From: Citrobacter europaeus
GTDB lineage: Bacteria > Pseudomonadota > Gammaproteobacteria > Enterobacterales > Enterobacteriaceae
Direction of reading: 5' to 3'
Assembly: GCA_020099315.1 (NCBI GenBank)
Contig: CP083650.1
Span: 2,542,001 to 2,606,000, forward strand
DNA length: 64,000 nt
Shown piece after piece: positions 43,429 through 52,546 of this stretch. Both the position numbers and the translations under genes were made by a program. Position 1 is the first letter of the stretch. Each line of letters begins with the position of its first letter. The notes under the pieces were generated by a model. It saw nothing but the letters and a program-made list of their open reading frames with translations, made no database searches and was not told the origin of the DNA.

Positions 43429-44121
43429 ATGAGCGAAATTAAAGACGTTATTGTCCAGGGGTTATGGAAAAATAACTCCGCGCTTGTGCAGCTACTCGGG
43501 ATGTGTCCGCTGTTGGCCGTCACCTCTACTGCCACTAATGCGCTGGGTCTGGGACTCGCGACTACGCTCGTCCTGACGTTGACGAACCTGACGATTTCAG
43601 CCCTTCGTCGCTGGACACCGCCAGAAATTCGTATTCCGATTTATGTCATGATCATCGCCTCCGTGGTGAGCGCGGTGCAGATGTTGATCAATGCCTACGC
43701 TTTTGGACTGTATCAGTCTCTGGGCATCTTTATCCCGCTGATTGTGACCAACTGTATTGTTGTTGGTCGTGCGGAAGCCTTCGCCGCCAAAAAGGGACCT
43801 GCTTTATCCGCACTCGATGGTTTCTCCATCGGCATGGGCGCAACAGGTGCCATGTTTGTTCTGGGCTCGCTGCGTGAAATAATTGGTAACGGTACACTAT
43901 TTGATGGCGCAGACGGTTTGTTGGGTAGTTGGGCCAAAGTCTTGCGCGTTGAGATCTTCCATACTGATACGCCGTTTCTGCTGGCCATGCTGCCACCGGG
44001 CGCGTTTATAGGCCTGGGTCTGATGCTGGCGGTGAAGTATCTGATTGATGAGAAAATGAAGAAACGTCGTGCCGAGGCGGCTGTCGCGGACAGTCCCGTG
44101 GGTGAAACAGGGAATGTGTAA
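43429..44121 (+). CDS. rsxE: Electron transport complex subunit RsxE
   Basis: A 230-residue inner-membrane subunit with six helices, homologous to RnfE and NqrD and paired in the membrane with RsxA. The conserved cysteine regions LGMCPLLAVT and VTNCIVVG mirror those of RsxA. It overlaps nth by 1 bp (TAATG). Confidence 0.97.
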   Translation: MSEIKDVIVQGLWKNNSALVQLLGMCPLLAVTSTATNALGLGLATTLVLTLTNLTISALRRWTPPEIRIPIYVMIIASVVSAVQMLINAYAFGLYQSLGIFIPLIVTNCIVVGRAEAFAAKKGPALSALDGFSIGMGATGAMFVLGSLREIIGNGTLFDGADGLLGSWAKVLRVEIFHTDTPFLLAMLPPGAFIGLGLMLAVKYLIDEKMKKRRAEAAVADSPVGETGNV

Positions 44122-44756
44122 TGAACAAAGCAAAACGTCTGGAAATACTGACGCGCCTGCGTGATAACAATCCGCATCCGACAACCGAGCTTAATTTTAC
44201 ATCGCCGTTTGAACTGCTGATTTCGGTCTTGCTCTCCGCGCAGGCCACCGATGTCAGCGTCAATAAAGCGACGGCTAAGCTGTACCCCGTCGCTAATACC
44301 CCTGCCGCGATGCTGGAGCTCGGCGTTGAAGGTGTTAAGTCCTACATCAAGACAATTGGTTTGTTTAACAGCAAAGCGGAGAATGTGATTAAAACCTGCC
44401 GCATTCTGCTGGAACAACATAATGGTGAAGTGCCTGAAGACCGTGCCGCATTAGAAGCCCTGCCCGGAGTTGGACGAAAAACTGCAAATGTAGTGTTAAA
44501 TACCGCCTTTGGCTGGCCCACTATCGCCGTAGATACGCATATTTTTCGCGTCTGTAATCGTACGCAATTCGCTCCGGGTAAAAACGTTGAGCAGGTTGAA
44601 GAGAAACTGCTGAAGGTTGTACCCAGTGAATTTAAAGTCGATTGCCATCACTGGTTAATTCTTCATGGCCGCTACACCTGCATAGCCCGAAAGCCGCGCT
44701 GCGGTTCCTGTATTATCGAAGATCTCTGCGAATTCAAAGAGAAAGTCGATATCTGA
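44121..44756 (+). CDS. nth: Endonuclease III
   Basis: A 211-residue base-excision repair DNA glycosylase/AP lyase for oxidised pyrimidines. The helix-hairpin-helix LPGVGRKTA contains catalytic Lys120; Asp138 is in AVDTH. The C-terminal [4Fe-4S] motif Cx6Cx2Cx5C is CIARKPRCGSCIIEDLC. It is the last gene of the rsx operon, overlapping rsxE by 1 bp, so an oxidative-damage repair enzyme is co-expressed with the SoxR-reducing complex. Confidence 0.98.
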   Translation: MNKAKRLEILTRLRDNNPHPTTELNFTSPFELLISVLLSAQATDVSVNKATAKLYPVANTPAAMLELGVEGVKSYIKTIGLFNSKAENVIKTCRILLEQHNGEVPEDRAALEALPGVGRKTANVVLNTAFGWPTIAVDTHIFRVCNRTQFAPGKNVEQVEEKLLKVVPSEFKVDCHHWLILHGRYTCIARKPRCGSCIIEDLCEFKEKVDI

Positions 44757-45369
44757 TGCTGCCGGGGCATCCTGTTTGCCCCTCGCACACATAACGATTA
44801 GTTATGCACTCCCCTGAGTTTCTTTTGCCGACAATGATGCCGCTCTGGCGCTCATATCTAATGTAATATTCTTGTGAATTATCACCTGAGCAGGTTAATC
44901 GTTTTTTTAGCAAAAGAAATTTCTATCTATACGTGATCCAGATCACCCAGATAACACAATGTTAATAATTTTTTATTTTTCAGTTAAAGTGACAATCAGA
45001 TGACCTAACTGAACAGTTTCTAAACAAAACATTACACTGGCTATTTTTCAGATAATGGCCTATATCACTGGATTCAACCTTAAATAGCAGAACATATCGC
45101 CACATTGCGGTTTCTGGCCTGATTAAACAGTGTAAAAATCTGCCATTTTTCAAATGAAGAAATTTAACGCTAGATAACATTTCGCAGCCCCGACGATTTC
45201 ACCAGTCATGATATATGTAACAGATTATTACAAAGCACTTGTCTGAAGGGTCAAGATAGTGAACATTACTTGCCGTTTCCCCTCCCACTATAACAATCGG
45301 ACGGATGAACTTGACTCATCACGTACCTGAACACCCCCGTTGATATGGGATGTAAAAAAAGAGGTAAAA
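44757..45369. other. Long leader/intergenic region upstream of dtpA
   Basis: 613 bp without a credible ORF. It starts with a small GGGGCA/TGCCCC hairpin (44764-44782) that may end the nth transcript. It holds a CRP/FNR-type palindrome (44933-44946) and TGTAA-N7-TTACA (45216-45232), which could be an OmpR-type or other site. No confident -35/-10 pair was found. Confidence 0.55.
44933..44946. promoter_or_regulatory. CRP-like palindrome upstream of dtpA
   Basis: GTGATCCAGATCAC matches the CRP core GTGA-N6-TCAC with perfect arms and nearly matches the strong consensus GTGATCTAGATCAC. It lies 424 bp before the dtpA start, farther than usual, so it may act on an unmapped promoter. Confidence 0.55.
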
Positions 45370-46875
45370 GTGTCTACTGCAAACAATAAACCAACAGAAA
45401 GCGTGAGTTTAAACGCCTTCAAACAACCAAAAGCGTTCTATCTCATTTTCTCTATTGAGCTGTGGGAACGTTTTGGTTATTACGGCCTGCAAGGGATTAT
45501 GGCCGTCTACCTGGTTAAACAGCTGGGTATGTCAGAAGCGGATTCCATCACCCTTTTCTCGTCCTTTAGCGCCCTGGTGTACGGTCTGGTTGCCATTGGC
45601 GGCTGGTTAGGTGATAAAGTTCTGGGAACAAAACGCGTCATTATGCTCGGCGCAATTGTCCTGGCCATCGGTTATGCACTGGTTGCATGGTCCGGTCATG
45701 ATGCGGGTATCGTTTATATGGGCATGGCGGCCATCGCGGTCGGTAACGGCCTGTTTAAAGCAAACCCATCCTCCCTGCTCTCTACCTGCTATGCCAAAGA
45801 TGACCCGCGTCTTGATGGTGCATTTACTATGTACTACATGTCCGTCAACATCGGTTCATTCTTCTCTATGCTGGCAACGCCGTGGTTAGCTGCGCGTTAC
45901 GGCTGGAGCACCGCGTTCGCCCTGAGCGTCGTAGGTATGCTGATTACCGTTGTTAACTTCGCATTCTGCCAGCGCTGGGTTAAACAGTACGGTTCTAAAC
46001 CTGACTTTGAGCCGATCAACTTCCGTAACCTGCTGCTGACTATTGCTGGCGTTGTGGTACTGATCGCCATTGCAACCTGGTTGCTGCACAACCAGCAGAT
46101 CGCACGTATGGTTCTGGGCGTCATTGCGCTGGGTATCGTATTTATCTTCGGTAAAGAAGCCTTCACCATGCACGGTGCTGCACGTCGTAAAATGATCGTC
46201 GCCTTCATTCTGATGCTTGAAGCGATTATCTTCTTCGTACTGTACAGCCAGATGCCGACCTCACTGAACTTCTTCGCGATTCGTAACGTTGAGCACTCTA
46301 TTCTTGGTATTGCTTTCGAACCTGAGCAGTATCAGGCGCTGAACCCGTTCTGGATCATCATTGGTAGCCCAATCCTCGCCGCTATCTATAACAAGATGGG
46401 CGATACCCTGCCAATGCCGACTAAGTTTGCGATTGGTATGGTGCTGTGTTCCGGTGCGTTCCTGATCCTGCCGCTGGGCGCGAAATTCGCTACCGACGCG
46501 GGCATCGTATCCGTTAACTGGCTGATCATCTGCTATGGTCTGCAAAGTATCGGTGAACTGATGATCTCCGGTCTGGGTCTGGCAATGGTGGCTCAGTTGG
46601 TACCGCAACGCCTGATGGGCTTCATCATGGGTAGCTGGTTCCTGACCACTGCCGGTGCAAACATCATCGGTGGTTACGTCGCTAACATGATGGCTGTACC
46701 AGAGAACGTGACTGACCCGCTGATGTCCCTTGAAGTCTACGGTCGTGTGTTCCTGCAGATTGGTGTTGCAACGGCGGTTATCGCTGTTCTGATGCTGCTG
46801 ACGGCGCCAAAACTGAATCGTATGACTCAGGACGATGACGTCAATGAGAAAGCCTCTAAGGCCGCGACAGCGTAA
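45370..46875 (+). CDS. dtpA: Dipeptide/tripeptide permease DtpA
   Basis: A 501-residue proton-dependent oligopeptide transporter (POT/PTR family) with 12 core helices plus two extra bacterial helices. The ExxER-type proton motif region IELWERFGYYG and the PTR signature around GNGLFKANPSSLLSTCY and FTMYYMSVNIGS are intact. A GTG start at 45370 is used: AGAGG lies 5 nt upstream and the product then begins MSTANNKPTESVSLNAF as in E. coli. In E. coli it is activated by OmpR and anaerobiosis. A strong terminator follows. Confidence 0.96.
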   Translation: MSTANNKPTESVSLNAFKQPKAFYLIFSIELWERFGYYGLQGIMAVYLVKQLGMSEADSITLFSSFSALVYGLVAIGGWLGDKVLGTKRVIMLGAIVLAIGYALVAWSGHDAGIVYMGMAAIAVGNGLFKANPSSLLSTCYAKDDPRLDGAFTMYYMSVNIGSFFSMLATPWLAARYGWSTAFALSVVGMLITVVNFAFCQRWVKQYGSKPDFEPINFRNLLLTIAGVVVLIAIATWLLHNQQIARMVLGVIALGIVFIFGKEAFTMHGAARRKMIVAFILMLEAIIFFVLYSQMPTSLNFFAIRNVEHSILGIAFEPEQYQALNPFWIIIGSPILAAIYNKMGDTLPMPTKFAIGMVLCSGAFLILPLGAKFATDAGIVSVNWLIICYGLQSIGELMISGLGLAMVAQLVPQRLMGFIMGSWFLTTAGANIIGGYVANMMAVPENVTDPLMSLEVYGRVFLQIGVATAVIAVLMLLTAPKLNRMTQDDDVNEKASKAATA

Positions 46876-46898
46876 TTCTCAGGGAAACTCATTTTCAG

Positions 46899-46929
46899 GC
46901 CGCTAACTGATGTTAGCGGCTTTTTTTTT
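46899..46929 (+). terminator. Terminator of dtpA
   Basis: GCCGCTAAC (46899-46907) and GTTAGCGGC (46912-46920) form a 9-bp stem with a 4-nt loop, followed by nine T residues. Confidence 0.95.
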
Positions 46930-46979
46930 GCCTGAGCTAGCACTACCATACGATATACCTCAGCCAAAAGGAGTTACCG

Positions 46980-47585
46980 ATGAAACTGTTCTACAAACCG
47001 GGCGCTTGTTCTCTCGCTTCCCACATCACCCTTCGGGAGAGTGGTAAAGATTTCACGCTGGATGGTGTTGATCTGATGAAGAAACGTCTGGAAAACGGCG
47101 ATGATTTTTTCGCGGTAAACCCAAAAGGTCAAGTTCCCGCGCTGCTGCTGGATGACGGTACGCTATTGACCGAAGGCGTCGCCATCATGCAATATCTGGC
47201 GGACACCGTACCAGACCGTCAGCTCCTTGCCCCAACCAGCAGCCTCTCCCGTTACAAAACCATCGAATGGCTTAACTACATTGCGACAGAACTGCATAAA
47301 GGCTTTACGCCTCTGTTCCGTCCCGATACGCCGGAAGACTTCAAGCCAACCGTTCGCGCGCAGCTGGAGAAAAAAATGCAGTACGTAAACGAGTCGCTGA
47401 AAGACGATCAATGGATCTGCGGCCCGCGCTTTAGCATCGCCGATGCCTATCTGTTCACCGTGCTGCGTTGGGCTTATGCGGTTAAGCTGAATATGGCAGG
47501 ATTAAGCCATATCGACGCGTATATGGCCCGTATGGCTGAACGCCCGGCGGTTGCCGCAGCGCTCAAAGCAGAAGGATTGAGCTAA
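46980..47585 (+). CDS. gstA: Glutathione S-transferase GstA
   Basis: A 201-residue beta-class cytosolic glutathione S-transferase. The N-terminal thioredoxin-like domain begins MKLFYKPGACSLASHITLRE, with Cys10 as the beta-class catalytic residue; NPKGQVPALLLDDG and the helical C-terminal domain follow. It conjugates glutathione to electrophiles. AAGGAG lies 7 nt before the ATG. Length equals E. coli GstA. A BIME follows. Confidence 0.96.
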   Translation: MKLFYKPGACSLASHITLRESGKDFTLDGVDLMKKRLENGDDFFAVNPKGQVPALLLDDGTLLTEGVAIMQYLADTVPDRQLLAPTSSLSRYKTIEWLNYIATELHKGFTPLFRPDTPEDFKPTVRAQLEKKMQYVNESLKDDQWICGPRFSIADAYLFTVLRWAYAVKLNMAGLSHIDAYMARMAERPAVAAALKAEGLS

Positions 47586-47594
47586 TCACTAATG

Positions 47595-47689
47595 TGCCGG
47601 ATGGCGGCGCCAGGCGCCTTATCCGGCCTACTTACTTGTCCGACCGACGGCCAAACGTAGGCCCGATAAGCGTGAACGCTATCGGGCAT
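47595..47689. repeat. BIME (two REP elements) between gstA and pdxY
   Basis: Two inverted REP hairpins occur: 47595-47632 (TGCCGGATGGCGGC...TATCCGGCCTAC) and 47657-47689 (GTAGGCCCGATAAGCG...ATCGGGCAT). They lie in the convergent gap between the gstA and pdxY stops. Confidence 0.85.
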
Positions 47690-47692
47690 TGA

Positions 47693-48553
47693 TTACAGCT
47701 GCGTCGCGCTGAAGTAGTGCTCAGGCTTCGCGATACGATCCTGTGCGGCCACGACCTGCAGCTCATACTCGTGCATTTCTTTGGTGGTAATCATCACTTC
47801 GTATACCGCCGCCGTCACATGCTCAAGCGCCTGCTGTAAAGACGCGCCCTGCAGCAGTTTCACCAGTAATAAGCCACTGGTAACATCACCCACGCCAACC
47901 GGCTGGCGAGCGCCAAAATCAACTAACGGTCGGCTGATGTGCCACGCCCGTTCAGCCGTGACCAGCAGCATCTCGAAACGATCGGTGCTGATACCCGCGC
48001 GGGCCAGATGCTTCACCAGCACAATTTCTGGTCCCTGAGCGATAAGCTCACGCGCTGCCGCCACTGCCTCATTGACATTACTCACCGCATGCTCGCACAG
48101 AATTTCGAGCTCAACCAGGTTTGGGGCGATAATATCGCTGGCCGGAAGCGCGTGGCGTACATGAAACTCCGCCACGCCCGGCGCGACAATACACCCTTTT
48201 TCCGGATGGCCCATCACCGGATCGCAAAAGTATTTCGCCCGCGGGTTGGCCGCTTTAACCTGGCGAACAATGCCCAGAATATGCTCGCCCTGTTCAGCCG
48301 AGCCAAGATAGCCACTCAATACGGCGTCACAGGTCTGAAGTTTATCGATATCGGCAATACCCTGGACGATTTCGGTCAGATGGCTCGGCGGCATCACGCA
48401 ACCGGTCCATTTGCCGTACTGTGTGTGGTTAGAAAACTGAACGGTATTCAGCGGCCAGACATTTGCGCCAAGACGACGCATTGGAAACTCTGCAGCACTA
48501 TTACCCGCATGACCAAAAACAACGTGGGACTGGATGGCGAGGATATTCTTCAT
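47693..48553 (-). CDS. pdxY: Pyridoxal kinase PdxY
   Basis: A 286-residue ribokinase-fold kinase that phosphorylates pyridoxal to PLP in vitamin B6 salvage. The C-terminal anion-hole motif GVGDVTSGLLLVKLL is intact, and the substrate loop near HVVFGHAGNSAAEFPMRRLG is visible. It is downstream of tyrS in the same direction (64-bp gap), with a terminator-like hairpin in the gap. The ATG at 48553 is favoured; a GTG four codons upstream is possible. Confidence 0.96.
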   Translation of the reverse strand: MKNILAIQSHVVFGHAGNSAAEFPMRRLGANVWPLNTVQFSNHTQYGKWTGCVMPPSHLTEIVQGIADIDKLQTCDAVLSGYLGSAEQGEHILGIVRQVKAANPRAKYFCDPVMGHPEKGCIVAPGVAEFHVRHALPASDIIAPNLVELEILCEHAVSNVNEAVAAARELIAQGPEIVLVKHLARAGISTDRFEMLLVTAERAWHISRPLVDFGARQPVGVGDVTSGLLLVKLLQGASLQQALEHVTAAVYEVMITTKEMHEYELQVVAAQDRIAKPEHYFSATQL

Positions 48554-48571
48554 TTTACTTACCACAACCCT

Positions 48572-48605
48572 GAAAAAATAAAGGGGCGTAGTTTCCCACG
48601 CCCCT
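48572..48605 (-). terminator. Terminator between tyrS and pdxY
   Basis: On the minus strand AGGGGCGT-N8-ACGCCCCT is followed by TTATTTTTTC. The hairpin is 12 bp after the tyrS stop and the T run ends 18 bp before the pdxY start, so read-through or partial termination would set pdxY expression. Confidence 0.8.
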
Positions 48606-48617
48606 GCTAACTAAATC

Positions 48618-49892
48618 TTACTTCCAGCAAATCAGACAATAGTTCTTCTTGCCACGGCGCAGTAAGGTGTAGCGCCCAAACAGGATATCACTCTCCTGGA
48701 AGAAATATTCCGGATCGGATTGCTTCTCACCGTTGATGGTTACCGCGTTTGACGCAATAGTCTTACGTGCCTGACCGCGAGAAGGCTGCAACTCGGAGTC
48801 CACCAGCGCTTGCATCAGATCGGCACCTTTGTCCATCTCGATCATCGGCACGCCATCCTGCGCCAGCTGTTCGAAATCCGCTTCGCTCAAATCGCTCAGA
48901 TTGCCGTTGAACAAGCTTTCGGTAATGCGTTTTGCCGCTACCAGACCTTCTTCACCGTGAACCAGACGCGTTACCTGCTCGGCCAGTACATACTGGGCGC
49001 GCGGTGCTTTACCGCTGTTTTTATCTTCTTCTTCCAGCGCATTGATCTCTTCAATGTCCATGAAAGTAAAGAATTTCAGGAAGCGATAAACGTCCGCATC
49101 GGCGGTGTTGATCCAGAACTGGTAGAATTTATACGGACTGGTTTTCTTCGGATCCAGCCACACAGCGCCGCCTTCAGTCTTACCGAATTTGGTGCCGTCA
49201 GCTTTAGTAATCAGCGGAACGGTCAGACCAAACACCTGGTTCTGATGCAGACGACGGGTCAAATCGATACCGGAAGTAATGTTGCCCCATTGGTCAGAAC
49301 CGCCAATCTGCAGCGCCACGCCGTGCAATTTATTCAGGCAGGCAAAGTCATAACCCTGCAGCAGGTTGTAAGAAAACTCGGTAAAGGAGATCCCCTGATC
49401 GTCACGGTTCAGACGCTGCTTAACCGCTTCTTTGTTGATCATCTGGTTAACGGAGAAGTGTTTGCCGATATCACGCAGGAAAGTCAGTACGTTCATACCG
49501 CCAAACCAGTCGTAGTTATTCGCAGCAATCGCCGAGTTGTCGCCACAGTCGAAATCGAGGAACGGCGCAACCTGTTTGCGGATTTTATCCACCCACTCCT
49601 GCACGGTGTCTTCGGTATTCAGTTTACGCTCGGCGGCTTTAAAGCTCGGGTCACCAATCAAACCCGTTGCGCCACCTACCAGTGCGACAGGCTTATGGCC
49701 TGCCTGCTGGAAGCGTTTCAGGCATAACAATGGAACCAGATGCCCCAAATGCAAGCTGTCAGCGGTAGGATCGAAGCCGCAATAGAGCGCGATCGGGCCT
49801 TGCGCCAGTCGCTCTGCTAACGCTTCCTCGTCCGTCACCTGGGCCACCAGCCCCCGCTCTTGCAATTGTTTAATCAAGTTACTGCTTGCCAT
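48618..49892 (-). CDS. tyrS: Tyrosyl-tRNA synthetase
   Basis: A 424-residue class I aminoacyl-tRNA synthetase that charges tRNA-Tyr. The HIGH motif is HLGH (48-51) and the KMSKS equivalent is KFGKT (235-239). The C-terminal S4-like domain is at about 357-420. Length equals E. coli TyrS. The start MASSNLIKQLQERGL matches E. coli; an in-frame ATG four codons upstream is less likely. It lies between pdxH and pdxY, so two B6-salvage genes flank it. Confidence 0.98.
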   Translation of the reverse strand: MASSNLIKQLQERGLVAQVTDEEALAERLAQGPIALYCGFDPTADSLHLGHLVPLLCLKRFQQAGHKPVALVGGATGLIGDPSFKAAERKLNTEDTVQEWVDKIRKQVAPFLDFDCGDNSAIAANNYDWFGGMNVLTFLRDIGKHFSVNQMINKEAVKQRLNRDDQGISFTEFSYNLLQGYDFACLNKLHGVALQIGGSDQWGNITSGIDLTRRLHQNQVFGLTVPLITKADGTKFGKTEGGAVWLDPKKTSPYKFYQFWINTADADVYRFLKFFTFMDIEEINALEEEDKNSGKAPRAQYVLAEQVTRLVHGEEGLVAAKRITESLFNGNLSDLSEADFEQLAQDGVPMIEMDKGADLMQALVDSELQPSRGQARKTIASNAVTINGEKQSDPEYFFQESDILFGRYTLLRRGKKNYCLICWK

Positions 49893-50018
49893 CAAAATCT
49901 CCATGTATAAAACGACTGCACCTTAGCCGGTACACGACTTTTCGCCTGATGCGAAAGAAACATAGAATAAAGCGCCGGATTGTTCAGCACCAGCGCTTAA
50001 AACAAGAAATTTGCATCT

Positions 50019-50675
50019 TTAGGGGGCAAGGCGATCAATTTTCCACGCGTTATCTTCGCGTTGGTATAAAAAACGATCGTGCAGACGGTTTTCACCACCC
50101 TGCCAGAATTCCATTTGCTCAATACTCACGCGAAAGCCGCCCCAGAAACTGGGCAGTGGTACTTCCCCTTGCTGGAACTTCTGCTTCAGTTCGAGGAATT
50201 TGCTTTCGAGAATACCGCGAGCGGAGATTCGGCTGGATTGCTTAGATACCCAGGCGCCAATCTGGCTGTCGCGTGGGCGACTGTGGAAGTATTTCACCAC
50301 TTCGAGTGTGGAAAGACGCTCAGCCTTGCCGATAACCATCACCTGCCGTTCCAGCATGTGCCATGGGAATAAGAGGCTGATACGGGGATTTTTCTCGATC
50401 TGGTGCGCCTTGCGGCTGCCGAGATTGGTATAGAACACCAGACCTTTATCATCATAATGTTTGAGCAACACGATACGCTGATAAGGCTGGCCATTTTCAT
50501 CAACGGTCGCAACGACCATTGCGGTAGGATCGGCCAGTTTGGCGTCACAGGCTTGCCCGAGCCAGCGCTCAAACAGCGCAAGGGGTTCGGCGGGAAGATC
50601 GCGGCGGCGAAGGCCGCCTTTCGTGTATTCACGGCGCAGATGCGCGATTTGCTGCAATTCGTCGTTATCAGACAT
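50019..50675 (-). CDS. pdxH: Pyridoxine 5'-phosphate oxidase
   Basis: A 218-residue FMN-dependent oxidase, the same length as E. coli PdxH, converting pyridoxine or pyridoxamine 5'-phosphate to PLP. The N-terminal HLRREYTKGGLRR, the FMN-binding region around YTNLGSRKAHQIEKNP and the C-terminal signature WGGFRV...NRLHDRF...RLAP are intact. First gene of the pdxH-tyrS-pdxY series, with 126 bp before tyrS. Confidence 0.97.
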   Translation of the reverse strand: MSDNDELQQIAHLRREYTKGGLRRRDLPAEPLALFERWLGQACDAKLADPTAMVVATVDENGQPYQRIVLLKHYDDKGLVFYTNLGSRKAHQIEKNPRISLLFPWHMLERQVMVIGKAERLSTLEVVKYFHSRPRDSQIGAWVSKQSSRISARGILESKFLELKQKFQQGEVPLPSFWGGFRVSIEQMEFWQGGENRLHDRFLYQREDNAWKIDRLAP

Positions 50676-50733
50676 GATGTTGGCTACGGATTGTCAGTGG
50701 GTGACGCTATTGTGCGCCGCCCAGGTGAAAATC

Positions 50734-51057
50734 TCAACGCTTCGGGTTCTGTAACTGACAGTTATTTAGCACAATTCTGTCTCGTTTATAGACCGTTGCC
50801 TCGTCGCCTTTAGACCAGAAGACGTAAATACCATCGGTATAGCGCGCGCCTGATGCTGACACGCCCTGTTTGAGGTTCAATAGCTGATTATCATAAACAA
50901 AACTCGCCTCCTGGCGGGTATTGTTCAGCTTGACGGTAAGCGGTTTTTCGTCACAGCGGTATTCCAGCGTATCCGTTTGCATACGCTCGACAAATTGGTT
51001 GTACACGCTACATCCGCTAAGCAGTACCGGCAGACACACTAATAACAGTTTTTTCAT
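50734..51057 (-). CDS. mliC: Membrane-bound lysozyme inhibitor MliC
   Basis: A 107-residue outer-membrane lipoprotein with lipobox LLSGC (lipidated Cys at about 16) and the MliC fold: CDEKPLTVKLNN, SASGARYTDGIYVFWSKGDEATVY and a second Cys near the end. It inhibits c-type lysozyme by inserting conserved residues of the SGxxY region into the lysozyme active site. AGGA lies 7 nt before the ATG at 51057; the ATG two codons earlier (109 aa, the E. coli annotation) is only 1 nt from that site. With the PliG-like gene at 34052 the window encodes inhibitors of two lysozyme classes. Confidence 0.95.
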   Translation of the reverse strand: MKKLLLVCLPVLLSGCSVYNQFVERMQTDTLEYRCDEKPLTVKLNNTRQEASFVYDNQLLNLKQGVSASGARYTDGIYVFWSKGDEATVYKRDRIVLNNCQLQNPKR

Positions 51058-51150
51058 AGCCATATCCTGAAGACTTTCCTGGTCCAGGAGGGTAATGGCA
51101 CCCTCCCTAATATCCCGAGTTTACCGGCATATGGCGCTGAATAATTTCAG

Positions 51151-52272
51151 TTAACTCTGAGTTCGCGGGTTAGCAGGATAAATTGCCCCTAATACGCTCG
51201 GTTCTGATGCACCGGTCACGGAAGGTAAATTTCCCGGTAATCCCGCCAGCGTGCGCCACGCCAGCCAGGCAAAGGCTAACGCTTCCATATCATCACCGCT
51301 AATCCCGGCCTCATCGGTTGAGGTGACCTCTGTACCCGGCAATAATGCCGCCAGACGCATCATCAGCAGCGGATTACGGCTTCCACCACCGCATACCATT
51401 AGCCGTTCACAACCGCCGCTCAACAGGACTTGCTCGGAAATGGTGACCGCCGTCAGTTCGGCAAGCGTCGCCTGCACATCGCGCGGACTTATTCCCGGGA
51501 AATGCGCCAGATGACGTTCTATCCAACCATAATTAAAATACTCGCGGCCCGTGCTTTTCGGCGCAGGCGCAGAAAAATACGGATCGTTCAGCATATTTTG
51601 CAATAAAGGCAGGATCACCGTTCCCGAATTGGCCCACTGCGCATCTTTGTCGTAGGGTTGACCGCATTGCCGCCAGATCCAGGCATCCATCAGCATATTA
51701 CCCGGCCCGGTGTCGTAGCCGCGAACGGGCTGCTGCGGAATAAGCAGAGACAGATTGGCAATTCCGCCAATGTTCAGCACCATCCGTCGTTCCGTTGGAT
51801 GCGCCAACAGCGCCTGATGAAAAGCGGGAACCAGCGGCGCGCCCTGCCCGCCGAGGGCGATATCGCGACGGCGAAAATCGCCAACCACGGTGATGCCGGT
51901 TCGCGCGACGATCTGATTGTTGTCGCCAATTTGCAGCGTGTGCGGTGCGCGTCCCGTGGGTTCATGCCACACGGTTTGCCCATGACAGCCAATCGCGACG
52001 ATCTCCTGCGGCTTCAATTTTTCCTGTGCCAGCAGCGCATTCACCGCCTCGGCAAACAGATAACCGAGCTGCGCATCCAATTGGCCAAACTGCGATAGCG
52101 TAAGCTGCTGGCCCTGGCAGATATCCAGAATCGCCTGCTTTACATGGAGGGGGATAGGCCAGGTCAGACTCGCCTGCTGCGCAACCATCGTTTCATCTAT
52201 CGTCGCCAGCACAACATCGACGCCATCAAGGCTGGTTCCAGACATTACACCGATAAAACGGCCCGATTTCAT
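51151..52272 (-). CDS. anmK: Anhydro-N-acetylmuramic acid kinase
   Basis: A 373-residue ASKHA-fold kinase that cleaves and phosphorylates anhydro-MurNAc to MurNAc-6-phosphate during peptidoglycan recycling. The N-terminal motif GVMSGTSLDGVDVVL, GDFRRRDIALGGQGAPLVP (catalytic Asp) and NIGGIANLS are visible. E. coli AnmK is 369 residues. It precedes mliC in the same direction by 93 bp, an association of cell-wall recycling with lysozyme defence that is conserved in E. coli. Confidence 0.97.
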   Translation of the reverse strand: MKSGRFIGVMSGTSLDGVDVVLATIDETMVAQQASLTWPIPLHVKQAILDICQGQQLTLSQFGQLDAQLGYLFAEAVNALLAQEKLKPQEIVAIGCHGQTVWHEPTGRAPHTLQIGDNNQIVARTGITVVGDFRRRDIALGGQGAPLVPAFHQALLAHPTERRMVLNIGGIANLSLLIPQQPVRGYDTGPGNMLMDAWIWRQCGQPYDKDAQWANSGTVILPLLQNMLNDPYFSAPAPKSTGREYFNYGWIERHLAHFPGISPRDVQATLAELTAVTISEQVLLSGGCERLMVCGGGSRNPLLMMRLAALLPGTEVTSTDEAGISGDDMEALAFAWLAWRTLAGLPGNLPSVTGASEPSVLGAIYPANPRTQS

Positions 52273-52403
52273 ATGTCATCCTTTTAAGCAAATTAGCCTT
52301 GACACTCAACCATAAAGTGCCGACTAATGCCATGCTTCCTTAATGATTTTTAATGCCTAATCATTACACTGGACGCTTTATTACATCAATTATATGAATG
52401 ATT

Positions 52404-52438
52404 CGTTTATACTCGGTATATCCGATTTCGGTTAAGAT
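52404..52438 (+). promoter_or_regulatory. Possible PhoP-dependent promoter of slyB
   Basis: CGTTTA-TACTC-GGTATA (52404-52420) resembles the PhoP direct repeat. The -10-like TAAGAT (52433-52438) lies 12 bp downstream, the spacing typical of PhoP-activated promoters. slyB is a known PhoP target in E. coli and Salmonella. Confidence 0.5.
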
Positions 52439-52463
52439 TTTCATATTGTTCCAGTAGAACATG

Positions 52464-52492
52464 TGACCTTAGGCTCACAAATGCCATATAAT
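52464..52492 (+). promoter_or_regulatory. Second (sigma-70) promoter of slyB
   Basis: A consensus -10 TATAAT (52487-52492) with a weak TGACCT at -35 lies 54 bp before the slyB start. It would give basal expression beside the PhoP-type promoter upstream. Confidence 0.5.
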
Positions 52493-52546
52493 TTAGCCAT
52501 GAAGAGTGCTTAATTAGCGTTTCGTGGTGACAAAGGAGATTTGTAA

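Noticed and set aside
48810..49727. 305-codon plus-strand ORF opposite tyrS
   Set aside because: Antisense shadow of the strongly conserved tyrS coding sequence; no recognisable domain.
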